Source: Microbacterium sp. cf046 (GTDB lineage Bacteria; Actinomycetota; Actinomycetes; Actinomycetales; Microbacteriaceae). Taken from it: a stretch of DNA of 64,000 nt. This document shows positions 27,527-36,205 of this stretch, piece by piece. A program made the translations under genes and the position numbers. The DNA lies in the NCBI RefSeq assembly GCF_900114345.1, contig NZ_FOZJ01000003.1:992001-1056000 (forward strand). Direction: 5' to 3'. The notes beneath the pieces were generated by a model, which saw nothing but the letters and a program-made list of their open reading frames with translations, was not told the DNA's origin and ran no database searches. Positions within the stretch are counted from its first letter, which is position 1; each line of letters starts with the position of its first letter.

Positions 27527-27805
27527 GTGATCGACGTTCTGACTTCCTGGCTGCAGGTCCTCTTGTTCTCGTCGGCTGTCATCGGTGCTGCTGAGGGTGA
27601 TTCGGCATCGATGTGGGTTGTCGTGCTGGCGTCGGCTGTGGTCATCGTCCTGCTCTGCGCCGTGGATTCGCCGAGGTCGGTGCGGGCCTCGCTCGTCCGA
27701 CCGCGCGGAGCGATCGACGTTTCGGTGGCGGTCGCGCAGAGTGATCCGGATGCTGCGGGGCATTCGCGTTCGCGCGCACCGGATATCGCGGCTCTGGCCG
27801 CGTAG
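27527..27805 (+). CDS. DUF6412-like small membrane protein
   Basis: 92 residues from the GTG at 27527 (GTG 27515 is possible), GGGGAGG about ten bases upstream. Two hydrophobic parts, TSWLQVLLFSSAVIGAAEGD and WVVVLASAVVIVLLCAVD, followed by a basic then polar tail. The pattern and position just upstream of a YidC-like gene match DUF6412 proteins. Probably a small accessory of the insertase gene next to it; no function is known. Confidence 0.65.
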   Translation: MIDVLTSWLQVLLFSSAVIGAAEGDSASMWVVVLASAVVIVLLCAVDSPRSVRASLVRPRGAIDVSVAVAQSDPDAAGHSRSRAPDIAALAA

Positions 27806-27908
27806 CGCGTCGACGCTCCTTCACCCTGTTCCGGGGTGATGTCTGTGTTCGTCGATGTCTGTCGTGGCCGTTCTGCGACCACCTCTGACATCGACGGACG
27901 GACACCTC

Positions 27909-28667
27909 ATGGACCTGTTCTCATTCCCACCTATCGCGGCGATCCTGGATGCGGCGTACGCGCTGCTCATGGGGTTGGCGTCACTGCTGCAACCGATCGC
28001 CGGCGGCGCGTCCGCTGCTGTCGCCGTTGTGATCCTCACCCTCGTGGTGCGGACGATCTTGATCCCTACCGGGATCGCGCAAGTTAAGGCTGATCAGACG
28101 CGTGCGCGTCTCGCGCCCAAGCTGCACGCCCTCCAGCGCAGACACAAGAACGACCGCGAACGTCTGCAACGCGAAACGATGAAGCTCTACGCCGACGAGA
28201 AGGCGTCACCGTTCGCGGGCTGCGCGCCCGTGCTGCTCCAAGCCCCTGTGGTCGGCATCGTCTACGCACTGTTCCTGCACACAGTCATCGCAGGGCACAC
28301 CAACGACCTCCTTGCCGAGGAGCTCTTCGGTGTTCCCCTCGGATCCAGCCTCATCGGTTCGATCGGAAATGGATCCCTGACGCTACCGGCCGTTGCCGTT
28401 TTCGGCGTCGTCATTCTTCTGATCGTGGCCGTCGCAGAAGTCACGCGTCGGCTGCTGCGACCGGATCCCACCACCCTGGCTTCCACTCCAGGTGGGCAGC
28501 GAACTCTCCGTTGGGTCGGCCTCCTGCAGTTCGGGACTGCGGTCGCAGCCGTGTTCGTCCCGCTCGCCGCCGGACTCTACCTCCTCGTCACGGTCGCGTG
28601 GACACTCGCTCAAAGGGTGATCCTGCGACGGAAGTTTCCCACCGAACCCTCCACCGGCCACGTATAA
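27909..28667 (+). CDS. YidC/Oxa1-family membrane insertase (accessory copy)
   Basis: 252 residues from the ATG at 27909. It shows a YidC core: an arginine in helix 1 (ILTLVVRTILIP), the cytoplasmic hairpin RARLAPKLHALQRRHKNDRE, the motif SPFAGCAPVLLQAPVVGIVY, and later helices. It lacks the large periplasmic domain, as usual in Gram-positives, and has about five membrane segments. Core actinobacterial yidC sits near rnpA-rpmH, so this copy, next to a DUF6412 gene in an accessory region, is a second, specialised one. A hairpin follows at 28725. Confidence 0.85.
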   Translation: MDLFSFPPIAAILDAAYALLMGLASLLQPIAGGASAAVAVVILTLVVRTILIPTGIAQVKADQTRARLAPKLHALQRRHKNDRERLQRETMKLYADEKASPFAGCAPVLLQAPVVGIVYALFLHTVIAGHTNDLLAEELFGVPLGSSLIGSIGNGSLTLPAVAVFGVVILLIVAVAEVTRRLLRPDPTTLASTPGGQRTLRWVGLLQFGTAVAAVFVPLAAGLYLLVTVAWTLAQRVILRRKFPTEPSTGHV

Positions 28668-28724
28668 GTAGCCGAGGGGTCCAGTGCGGCTCGCAGCGCG
28701 GTCCCCGCAAGAGCGCCATCGAGC

Positions 28725-28756
28725 CGAGGTGGGTCGCCCCAAGGCGACCCACCTCG
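28725..28756 (+). terminator. Perfect 14-base-pair hairpin after yidC-like gene
   Basis: CGAGGTGGGTCGCC (28725-28738), loop CCAA, GGCGACCCACCTCG (28743-28756). No T-run follows, but the strength and position 58 bases past the stop fit a terminator; it could also act on transcripts from the other side. Confidence 0.7.
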
Positions 28757-28875
28757 CGAAGTGCTCATCGCGCTGGACGCCTCCGCTTCGAAGAGGGACC
28801 CGGTACCGAACATCAGTCGAGCGGAGCGCGTGGACCCAGATGGTGCGTGAGACGACGAGACACGACACTTGATGG

Positions 28876-29400
28876 ATGACCCCGTCGCCGAGCAGGACAT
28901 CAGATCATCGCAGAGCCGTGCTCATCTCGGCCGCTGGCACGGTTCTGGTGACCGCGTACGCTGCGCTGGCCGCGCTGCAGATTCTCGTCCTCAACCCGCT
29001 TGCCGCGGCACCCGGCATAGACCTCAACCAAATTCACGCGGACATGGCAGCGGTCGGCGAGTCGCTGAACGCCCCTGTCGCAGTCGGTGTCTTGGGCCTC
29101 GGTATCGGTCTAGCGATCCTCTTGTTCGTGCTGATCGCCGTGCGCCGCGACGTGACCCGCACGGCCGCGATGTTCGGGTACCTCGTGCTGCTGGCCTTCG
29201 GAGCGCCGGCATACTTCATCGCGTCGTTTGGCGCCGGGATGGGCCTTGCCGACACGTACATGATCGGCGGCGCCGACTACTCCCCGTGGGCACTCCCGCT
29301 CTATCTGACGAGCCTGCTCGCTCTCCTCGCCGCGCTCACGCTCGGCGCCGTCGACCTCACGCGCCGTCATCGTCGGATGACACCCCCGATCGCCACCTAA
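28876..29400 (+). CDS. Four-TM hypothetical membrane protein
   Basis: 174 residues. Segments AVLISAAGTVLVTAYAALAA, VAVGVLGLGIGLAILLFVLI, AAMFGYLVLLAFGAPAYFI and LPLYLTSLLALLAALTLGAV are separated by short loops; an outer loop contains PGIDLNQIHADMAAVGESL. No family recognised. Confidence 0.65.
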   Translation: MTPSPSRTSDHRRAVLISAAGTVLVTAYAALAALQILVLNPLAAAPGIDLNQIHADMAAVGESLNAPVAVGVLGLGIGLAILLFVLIAVRRDVTRTAAMFGYLVLLAFGAPAYFIASFGAGMGLADTYMIGGADYSPWALPLYLTSLLALLAALTLGAVDLTRRHRRMTPPIAT

Positions 29401-29809
29401 TCACCCCAGACCCGCTTCGTCGCCGCCTCCGCCGCAATTTTCGGAGGACCCAGCATGTCTGAGGTGCACTCTGAAATGCGACGATGCGCGAGAACAGACC
29501 GGTCACGCGCGCTGTGATTGACACATCCAGTCGTTTGACGAGCTGAAAACGTACAGTCGAGATTGATTGGTGCGTTGCCCGAGCGTTTAGGGAGCGGCCT
29601 GCAAAGCCGTGAACGGAGGTTCGAGTCCCGCACGCTCCTCGAGCCTTTCAACGAGTCGCTCGCGTCGGCCGCTTTGCGATCAATCGGCAGTGCGGCGTCG
29701 ACCGCACTTCCCTTTTGATCGGTGCCTCACCGCCGTGGCGCGAACTCATGAGACGGAACAACCTATGATCAGGTTCGAACGGTCAGCGGCAGGTGGCGTG
29801 TGATGGCGA
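29401..29809. other. Intergenic stretch holding a tRNA-Cys-like sequence
   Basis: No protein gene is supported. The only structured element seen is the tRNA-Cys-like sequence at 29569-29638. The start region of the small membrane protein gene lies at its right end. Confidence 0.4.
29569..29638 (+). tRNA. tRNA-Cys(GCA)-like sequence, degenerate
   Basis: A clear anticodon arm CGGC-CTGCAAA-GCCG (anticodon GCA) and a T-loop TTCGAGT are present. The acceptor strands GGTGCGT and ACGCTCC pair except at the third position, and the T-stem (GGAGG/CCCGC) has two mismatches. This is likely a decayed or element-borne tRNA-Cys rather than a working gene. Confidence 0.4.
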
Positions 29810-30100
29810 ATGAATAATCTCGCTGGGGGTTTCCTCAGGTTCGTCGGGATACCTATCGCGTTCGTTGCGCTGGTCATAGCGTTCGGTCCCGAACCGGTAT
29901 TCGCAAAGGTCTTCGGGATCGTCGGTGGCCTGGCGATCGCATTCGTCGTTTACCTGGTCATATGGCGAGTTTCCGCTAAGCGCGAGACGCGGGAGTCCCA
30001 GGAGAGGGCCGAATTGCGTCAGATTCGCGAACGCGTCGCTCCCGCGGTGCGTCGCCGCGACCTCAGAAACGAGCGGAACCGCAACGTCGGAGAGAACTAG
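29810..30100 (+). CDS. Small two-TM membrane protein
   Basis: 96 residues. Two close helices, FVGIPIAFVALVIAF and FGIVGGLAIAFVVYLVIW, are followed by a highly charged tail (SAKRETRESQERAELRQIRE) that is probably a cytoplasmic coiled coil. Family not recognised. Confidence 0.55.
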   Translation: MNNLAGGFLRFVGIPIAFVALVIAFGPEPVFAKVFGIVGGLAIAFVVYLVIWRVSAKRETRESQERAELRQIRERVAPAVRRRDLRNERNRNVGEN

Positions 30101-30279
30101 GCAATCACGGGGGTCAAACCTGTCTGCAGGTCGGTCCTCCATCGTGCGATACGCCGGATGTGTCTCATCTCGTGTTTGGAGTGCCGCAGATCCGGACACC
30201 TCGCGCATACGCGACTGGTGCGCTGGGACTGCGAGTCAACTCGCGGCTCGCGCAAGTACGCACATCGTCGATTAGTACC

Positions 30280-31779
30280 ATGAGCGAGATGGAGGCAATT
30301 GCTGGCGACGGGACATTCTTCAGCGACTACTTTGGAGTCGCGCCCAAGACCATCGATGATTACGGAGCTGTCGACATCAGCCTTTCCACGGACACTCCGT
30401 TGTTCGTGGACCCGTTCCTGCTCTTTTACAGCGAGAAGCCGGAGTACCAGGAGCTTCACGAGGGCATAGTCGCTTACCTAAGCTTCCTGAAGTCTCGTGC
30501 GTCCCTGACGTTGGACAAGGGACTGATGAATGCTCTCTATCGATTCCCCGAGATAAAGCAGAACTGGTTGGGATTTAGTCTCGGCACCAACGAAGGCCGA
30601 GGGCTCGGTCCTTCGTTCGCCCGTGCACTAAACCAGCAGTTCCTCAAGTCTCTTCGCAACTTCGGCAGCGAGGTGCTCACTGAGTCGAGTCATCTCGAGA
30701 AGGTGGCGATCGTCACGCCAGGGGTGGGTCGTGACACGATCAGCGACTTCACTGTCAACCTCATCCACCACTATCTCCTTGAGTACACACAAGCGTTCGC
30801 CCTGCAGCACATCGATGCGTCCCTGCTGCAGGAAAGGTCGGTGAATCACGACCTGTTTTCGTATCGATTGGGGAGGTGGATGCCTGGCACCTTCACGCTC
30901 CCCGAGTACCGAGGCGACTATGTGCTGTTGACACCGCGAGACATCCTCACGAAGAGCGACACCTGGATCAGTCCGGACGACTTTGCGCACGGCTTCCAAC
31001 GGATCCCTGACGCGATCCCAAATGACGAGCTCCGTGGACAGGTAAACAGCTACTTCCACGAGCAGCTCGGCGATAGACCGTCAGCCGCCGACTATAAGAC
31101 TGCGTTTCGTGCAACCGTTGAGCGCTTCCCAGACCTCATCGACTACTACATCGCGCTGCGGGAGGCCGAAGGTGACGGCGCTGTTCAAAGGAGCACTCGC
31201 GAAGTCACGCAGGTCCTCGAGGTCTTCAACAAGGCAGCCCCGGAAGTCCAGCGGGTGCTCCGGGCGGCGCTCGCTGAGTCGTCTCAGGCGAGAACGAGCT
31301 ATGAGGAGGCTCATCGCCTCCTGACGGCATTGAAGCACTGGATTGAACGCAAAGATGGATACGCGCTTTTCAACAAACCCGGGGGACCGTCAGCGAAGGA
31401 GCAAGACATCCAGCGAATGTTCGTGCCCTTCTGGGTTGACTCGAGCTATTCAATGGATCGCGAGGTCAACAACGGGCGGGGCCCAGCTGACTTCGTGATC
31501 AGCGCCGGGAAATCCGATAAGACGGTCATCGAGTTCAAGCTGGGTGGATCCTCGAGCTTGAAGAAGAACCTTCAAAGTCAGGCGCAAACGTACGCCGCGG
31601 CCAGCGACACGGAGCACCACATCTTCGTCATCTTCAACTACACGGCTCGAGATGCCAGCCAGGTGGCACGGGTACTCCTCGACCTCGGTCGGGACGACGA
31701 CCCTTCGGTCGTTGTTGTCGACTGCCGCCATGACAATAAGCCGTCGGGATCGAAGGCACGCGGCCAACTTGACGTCTAG
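30280..31779 (+). CDS. PD-(D/E)XK nuclease-like protein, candidate defence protein
   Basis: 499 residues from the ATG at 30280 (ATG 30289 possible). The N-terminal 330 residues are helical with FFSDYFGVAPKTIDDYGAVD, TPLFVDPFLLFYSEKPEY and the striking DTISDFTVNLIHHYLLEYTQ. The C-terminus has the nuclease pattern GRGPADFVI (D404), then VIEFKLGG (E418, K420) and an amphipathic helix with Q, the PD-(D/E)XK layout. No methylase, ATPase or helicase partner is next to it. A single-gene DNA or RNA nuclease of a defence type is likely; substrate unknown. Confidence 0.7.
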   Translation: MSEMEAIAGDGTFFSDYFGVAPKTIDDYGAVDISLSTDTPLFVDPFLLFYSEKPEYQELHEGIVAYLSFLKSRASLTLDKGLMNALYRFPEIKQNWLGFSLGTNEGRGLGPSFARALNQQFLKSLRNFGSEVLTESSHLEKVAIVTPGVGRDTISDFTVNLIHHYLLEYTQAFALQHIDASLLQERSVNHDLFSYRLGRWMPGTFTLPEYRGDYVLLTPRDILTKSDTWISPDDFAHGFQRIPDAIPNDELRGQVNSYFHEQLGDRPSAADYKTAFRATVERFPDLIDYYIALREAEGDGAVQRSTREVTQVLEVFNKAAPEVQRVLRAALAESSQARTSYEEAHRLLTALKHWIERKDGYALFNKPGGPSAKEQDIQRMFVPFWVDSSYSMDREVNNGRGPADFVISAGKSDKTVIEFKLGGSSSLKKNLQSQAQTYAAASDTEHHIFVIFNYTARDASQVARVLLDLGRDDDPSVVVVDCRHDNKPSGSKARGQLDV

Positions 31780-32249
31780 AGGCGCCAGTCGGACTTGGTG
31801 ACCCCCGCCCCACGCACTAGAGCCGGTCCCTCTGCGCACGCGATGGCTGCCGCCGGGGGCGAGAGGGAGCCGAGTGGATGGCGCATGCCGCGCTCGCTCC
31901 TAGAGTTTGATGCGTGCTGCTCTCATCGCCGACTGGGGACTTCGTCGAGCTTTCCGTCGACGGCTATCAGTTCGGCCACTCGTCCTCCGCCTCGACGGGC
32001 GGCTGGGACGAGAACTGGCTGCAGATCTCCGGGCGGGTGAGGTGGGGTGCAGAGTCATGGGTCTTCCGGGATCCATGCCTCACCACTTGGGAAGCGCAGG
32101 AGCTGCTGGGCTGGTTTCGACGCACGGTCGAATCGACTCCCGAAGGCATCGACTTCACCGAGCCGAATCTCGCGTTCGACGCCAACTCGAACGACGGATT
32201 TGTGGCGACCATTGTCGTCACGCTCAGGGGTGAGGCGGCTGCGCCTAGC

Positions 32250-33263
32250 TGTGCAACTGACGGAGGGCTATGACAGCGGGTCTTGTGCTTTCTGTTTGAG
32301 TCGTTCGTAGGGTGTTTGTCCGCCGAGGGCTCCGTGGGGTCGATCGTAGTTGTAGTGGTCTTCCCATTGTTGGAGGCGTTCGGCGAACAGGTTGGCGTCG
32401 TCGATGACCTCGCCTTCGAGGAGTCGGTAGAACTCTTCGGAGTCGATCCGGTGGGATCTCTCTACCTTTCCGTTCAGGCGTGGTGTGCGGGGGCGGATCT
32501 TGACGTGGTTGATGCCCTTGTCCAGCAGGTGCCAGTGGAACGCCTGGCCGAATTCTTGGCCGTTGTCGGTCTGGACTTGCTCGACCTGGAATGGGAGCTT
32601 CGAGAGGACGTGGTCGATGAACTGGATCGCGATCTTCTGGTCGTTGCGCGGGTAGGCGCGCAGTACCCGGAGTCGGGTGCAGTCGTCGATCGCGGTGTAT
32701 TGGTAGTACCGCTTCTTCCGGCCGGTCTGCCCGAGCGGCTCAATGAACTTCACGTCGACCTGCAGCTGGTGGCCGGGTCGTTGCTTCTCGTAGCGCTTCC
32801 ACCGCGTCTGGGTGCGTTTGTAGCGTTGCGAGGCCGGCAGCCGGCTCATGCCGACCTTGTTCAGGATCCGCCAGACCCCGGACGGGCTGATCGTGATGTC
32901 GTGATACCGCTTCAGATACATCGCGATCTTGTGCGGGCCGAAGTGGTACTGCTGCCGCAGCCAGAGGATCTTCTCGATCACCTCCGGGTCGGTCTTGTTC
33001 GGCTGATGATGCGGGACGCTGGAGCGGTCCTTGAGACCCTCGAAGCCCTCGTCCTCGTATCGTCGGCGCCATTTGTAGAAACAGGTCCGGGTGATCCCGT
33101 AGTAGCGGCACGTGGCCGCGACGCTGCCGGAGACTTCCTCGGCATGACGCAGCACGGCCAGCTTGTGCTTGGCTCGACGCTCGAGCTCGCGTTCAGACGA
33201 CGACATGCAGTCTTCCTTCCCATCAGGAAGACCCAACTGTCAACAACGTCCGTCAGTTTTAGA
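32250..33263 (-). mobile_element. IS481-family insertion sequence, 1014 bp
   Basis: Flanked by the direct repeat CCTAGC at 32244-32249 and 33264-33269. Inverted ends: left TGTGCAACTGACGGA (32250-32264), right, read inward, TCTAAAACTGACGGA (33263-33249), followed on both sides by GACAG seven bases inward. One transposase gene is carried on the - strand. Confidence 0.85.
32268..33206 (-). CDS. IS481-family transposase
   Basis: 312 residues from the ATG at 33206, preceded by GGAAGGA at seven bases. An N-terminal helix-turn-helix (SVAATCRYYGITRTCFYKWR) is followed by the DDE core: QVDVKFIEPL, VEQVQTDNGQEF and the catalytic E in RLNGKVERSHR. The C-terminal NYDRPHGALGGQTPYE box is typical of IS3/IS481-type enzymes. 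The frame appears complete, so the element may still move. The insertion disrupts the WapI-type gene. Confidence 0.92.
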   Translation of the reverse strand: MSSSERELERRAKHKLAVLRHAEEVSGSVAATCRYYGITRTCFYKWRRRYEDEGFEGLKDRSSVPHHQPNKTDPEVIEKILWLRQQYHFGPHKIAMYLKRYHDITISPSGVWRILNKVGMSRLPASQRYKRTQTRWKRYEKQRPGHQLQVDVKFIEPLGQTGRKKRYYQYTAIDDCTRLRVLRAYPRNDQKIAIQFIDHVLSKLPFQVEQVQTDNGQEFGQAFHWHLLDKGINHVKIRPRTPRLNGKVERSHRIDSEEFYRLLEGEVIDDANLFAERLQQWEDHYNYDRPHGALGGQTPYERLKQKAQDPLS

Positions 33264-33503
33264 CCTAGCGCCTCCGACGAGACAAGATGGGGGCCGGGTT
33301 GCGTCCTCACAATCGGCACGTCGGTGGACGCACTACGTGTTGCCGCCAATGCATGGGAAAGCGATCTCACCGCGCACCCACCCCGGTAGCGGGCGCGTTC
33401 CGGGCGCGCGAACCTGCTCTCAGCGGGTCCTCCCGCACGCAGGGTGGTTGTTAGTGGCCCCTGGGCAGCTAGCGGCTGTTCGGACTGGTCATAGTGTTGC
33501 GTC

Positions 33504-34343
33504 ATGCGGCGGAGAGGAACGCGCGAAACGCCGGAGGGCGAGGGCATCCCCATTGATCCTCGAGTCCCCCCCGCGACCCGTTGGCCGTACCAGGGCGTCG
33601 TGGGTCAGATCGGGCGAGGTCCGCACCGGGGAGAGTGGGTTTACGCGGATCCGACGCGTAACCCGGACGACGCCACTGGTCGGATCCTCGGCTACATCCT
33701 CGAACTTCCCCACCGGCAATTGTTCACGCTGGATGGCACGTACCTAATGGATGACGGCGCCTATGACGACATCCGACCGCCTGACAAAGGCGGCTTCATC
33801 GACCTGATCACCACGGCTCTAGACATCGAGTGGTCGACCGACGAAGCAGTTGTACAGCGTGCCGTCAGCGAAAGGAGGCATAGGGAAGTTGCCCTGACAG
33901 ATCCAGCGCAAGAGTCCTTGTCGGCAGAGGGCTGGAGGGAAGGAGACGTCGACGAGATCGACGATGCTGAGTTCAGTCTGGAGTCGGCGCAACTCACTGC
34001 GGGCAGGTTCGTCATCCACCGTCGTCTCGACTGGCGGCAGAGCCTTGCGCTCATGGATCCGGACGTGCCCCACGGTTGGCGATGGACACGCGAGGTGCGG
34101 CATCGCTACCGGGGACAGATCCGAGACGTCAGGACGCCGGTATGTCTCACAATCGACGGCGCGACGGAGTTTGGAGTGGACGATGAGGCGGGCACTGGCG
34201 TCCTAATCCTTGAATCGATTGAGCGGCGACCCGAGGGGATAACGATTGTGGGAGTAATCCCATGCCAAATTCACATCCGGGCGCCGGCACCTCGACTTCG
34301 GATCCTGATCGGAGCCCCACACTTGCCTGCCGACGACGAATAG
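33504..34343 (+). CDS. Hypothetical protein, 279 residues
   Basis: Soluble, acidic in the middle, with two parts: residues 25-95 (VVGQIGRGPHRGEWVYADPT, ATGRILGYILELPHRQLFTL) and a C-terminal beta-rich region (RYRGQIRDVRTPVCLTIDG). The start ATGCGGCGGAGAGG has no strong ribosome site. Not recognised. Confidence 0.6.
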   Translation: MRRRGTRETPEGEGIPIDPRVPPATRWPYQGVVGQIGRGPHRGEWVYADPTRNPDDATGRILGYILELPHRQLFTLDGTYLMDDGAYDDIRPPDKGGFIDLITTALDIEWSTDEAVVQRAVSERRHREVALTDPAQESLSAEGWREGDVDEIDDAEFSLESAQLTAGRFVIHRRLDWRQSLALMDPDVPHGWRWTREVRHRYRGQIRDVRTPVCLTIDGATEFGVDDEAGTGVLILESIERRPEGITIVGVIPCQIHIRAPAPRLRILIGAPHLPADDE

Positions 34344-34443
34344 CTCGGCCACGCCGCCGCCGCCGCGATGCGCAGGAGGAGCCTGCGAGCCCATAGGTCG
34401 GTCGCTGTCCGCACGAAAGCGAGCGGTTCGAGAGGTCGACTGC

Positions 34444-34896
34444 TTACTCTGAGAATGGTCGCTGATCGACGAGCCGAGTTACGAGTTCGTACGTCGGATC
34501 CTGGATAAGCACCCAATAGACAGGGTCGAACAGCCGTCGGAATCGGGCCGTTTCCATCAGGTCGAATGCGGTCAGCGCCAGTGCTCCGGCCCGCGCGGGG
34601 TCGGCGTCGCTGGCCCACTCCGCCAAGTTCCCCGTTGGCCATCCTGCGATGTCCACAGCAAAGCGTGCTGCCTCGGCGCGCCCGTTTCTGGACGCCAAGT
34701 CCGACGCCTCTGCTTTGGCGCGGCGCCAGTCGTCAAAACCGCCGGCCACCTTGCCGGCAACCCAGGCGCTGTCCCAGTCCGACCTTGTCCAATTCCATAC
34801 GGCAGTGAGGTATGCCAGCACTCGTGGGCCCTCGGGTCCGAACAGGTGCGCGTCTATTGGTGTCCATTCTTCGCCAAACGCGCTGACGATCGTCAC
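34444..34896 (-). CDS. Hypothetical protein, 150 residues
   Basis: GTG at 34896 gives VTIVSAFGEEWTPIDAHLFG. The frame is open to 34977, but one copy of the dispersed 21-base motif (34945-34965) falls in that extension, which supports the shorter form. Helical protein with WNWTRSDWDSAWVAGKVAGG and ALALTAFDLMETARFRRLFD. Family not recognised. Confidence 0.55.
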   Translation of the reverse strand: MTIVSAFGEEWTPIDAHLFGPEGPRVLAYLTAVWNWTRSDWDSAWVAGKVAGGFDDWRRAKAEASDLASRNGRAEAARFAVDIAGWPTGNLAEWASDADPARAGALALTAFDLMETARFRRLFDPVYWVLIQDPTYELVTRLVDQRPFSE

Positions 34897-35056
34897 GCGC
34901 TGGAGTCTATCCAGTGCGCCCAATAGGGCTCGGTGGACGGCCGCAAGCCGGTCCGTCTGCGAGCGTTTGGGCGGCAAAGCGTGGGATTGCTCGCCGACCC
35001 CGCAGTCCGGTAGGTGAGTAGCTCAGCGTCGGCGCAGGACGATCGGGGGCGAGGAG

Positions 35057-35452
35057 CTAGCGGCGTCGCCTCATTCTCTTGGTGGCTTCGTCGGCCGCGG
35101 TGTTCGCGCCGAACAGGTAGAGCCCGGCCGCAACCGCGCCGATCAAGGCGCTGGCCACAGTGATTGCGTCCCACCCATCAAGCCCGGCATCGATTGCGAT
35201 GCCCACGCCCGCAATGGTTGCGGCGATGGCGGCAACCACACCTGCGCGTCCAATCCAAGGTGCCGCGGCCTCGTGAGCTTGCTTCCATACTTGATCGGAC
35301 TCGCGTGCATACCCGGGGAGTCCTAAATAAGGGTTGCGACGAAAACGGCCCGTGCGAATCGACACATACTGGATCGCGCAGACGATTGCACCCAATGCAA
35401 AGCCGCCGCACAAGATCAACAGAAGGCGCGACACGCTGTCATCGTACGTCAA
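35057..35452 (-). CDS. SdpI-family membrane protein
   Basis: 131 residues. An N-terminal helix (LLLILCGGFALGAIVCAIQY) is followed by RRNPYLGLPGYARESDQVW and AHEAAAPW, the SdpI/YfhL signature, then two more helices and a basic tail ATKRMRRRR. A diverged relative of the protein at 26947-27315. No toxin gene of the SdpC type is seen in the window. Confidence 0.78.
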   Translation of the reverse strand: MTYDDSVSRLLLILCGGFALGAIVCAIQYVSIRTGRFRRNPYLGLPGYARESDQVWKQAHEAAAPWIGRAGVVAAIAATIAGVGIAIDAGLDGWDAITVASALIGAVAAGLYLFGANTAADEATKRMRRRR

Positions 35453-35605
35453 CGGAACGGACCACTGTGGCTACCGCACACGGACCCGACTCGCGCACAT
35501 AGCGGTGGGCGAGCGGACGCTCATATGTGGTCTTTCACCAACATCCTTGGCCTGTTGGGGTTGGCCCGCGGGGCAAATTTGCGAACCTCTAGAGTCGCTT
35601 CGGGT

Positions 35606-36205
35606 CTATCGAGTCCTCGCCGACTGTCGCGAAGGTCTTCTGCGCTGAGGGGCCGTCGACACGGGTATATCTGACGGCTTGGGAACGCGAACAATCTCCT
35701 CAAAGTTCTGCGCATTGAGTCTCAACTGAGCAAAACCCCACATGGCCGCCATGTGGACGGCGTACGAAGCCAGGAGGTCGCACACCTGCCACGGTGGAGT
35801 TGAAGGATCGATTTCCCATCGTCCAAGGTCTGCAGCCTTGACTCCGATGGTTCCAGCAGCGAGTTCCAGGCTCATGCCGAGGCCTTCGCGCAGCAACTTC
35901 AGGTTGATGTGTGAGACGACTGGATTCTCATCAGTGCGGTTCGGCCGCTCAAGAATCGCCATAACTCGCTGCTCGATGGGAGACAGGCCACGGAATTCGG
36001 TTTCGGTTCGCGGCGTGTCAAGTTTGGGCGCAATCGAAGGCCGACGGGCCTTCGACCTGAGGATCATTCGCCTGCCGATCTCATCGGCTTGGTACTGGGC
36101 GAGGTCTGAGTTCGGCCGCAGATCCTTCAACCCTATGAATCGACCCTCGAGCTGGACGTCCCTAACTGGGACGTCGTAGAGGTTCGCCAGTTCGAATACC
36201 TTCAA
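35606..36205 (-). CDS. HTH (XRE-like) regulator
   Basis: 199 residues from the TTG at 36205, preceded by GGAGG at five bases; the frame is open to 36325. A helix-turn-helix lies at LKLLREGLGMSLELAAGTIG and VKAADLGRWEID, roughly residues 103-135, of the XRE type. The N-terminal part (VFELANLYDVPVRDVQLEGR) and the C-terminal part are of unknown fold. Probably a DNA-binding regulator or antitoxin; no partner is adjacent. Confidence 0.6.
   Translation of the reverse strand: MKVFELANLYDVPVRDVQLEGRFIGLKDLRPNSDLAQYQADEIGRRMILRSKARRPSIAPKLDTPRTETEFRGLSPIEQRVMAILERPNRTDENPVVSHINLKLLREGLGMSLELAAGTIGVKAADLGRWEIDPSTPPWQVCDLLASYAVHMAAMWGFAQLRLNAQNFEEIVRVPKPSDIPVSTAPQRRRPSRQSARTR

Larger units (their letters stand above)
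31914..33389 (+). pseudogene. WapI-type immunity protein gene interrupted by IS481-family element
   Basis: The left part (31914-32249) encodes a WapI-like immunity pattern: VELSVDGYQF, DENWLQISG, DPCLTTWEAQELLGWF and FTEPNLAFDANSN. The reading continues after the insertion at 33270-33389 with SASDETRWGPGCVLTIGTSV and ends LTAHPPR, the usual C-terminus. Removing the element and one copy of the six-base target repeat gives an uninterrupted 151-residue protein. WapI-type proteins protect against cognate polymorphic toxins; no toxin gene is visible nearby. Confidence 0.75.

Noticed and set aside
32283..33389. 368-codon frame on the + strand
   Set aside because: Most of it is antisense to the IS481 transposase. 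Only the last 40 codons (33270-33389) are meaningful, as the tail of the interrupted WapI-type gene.
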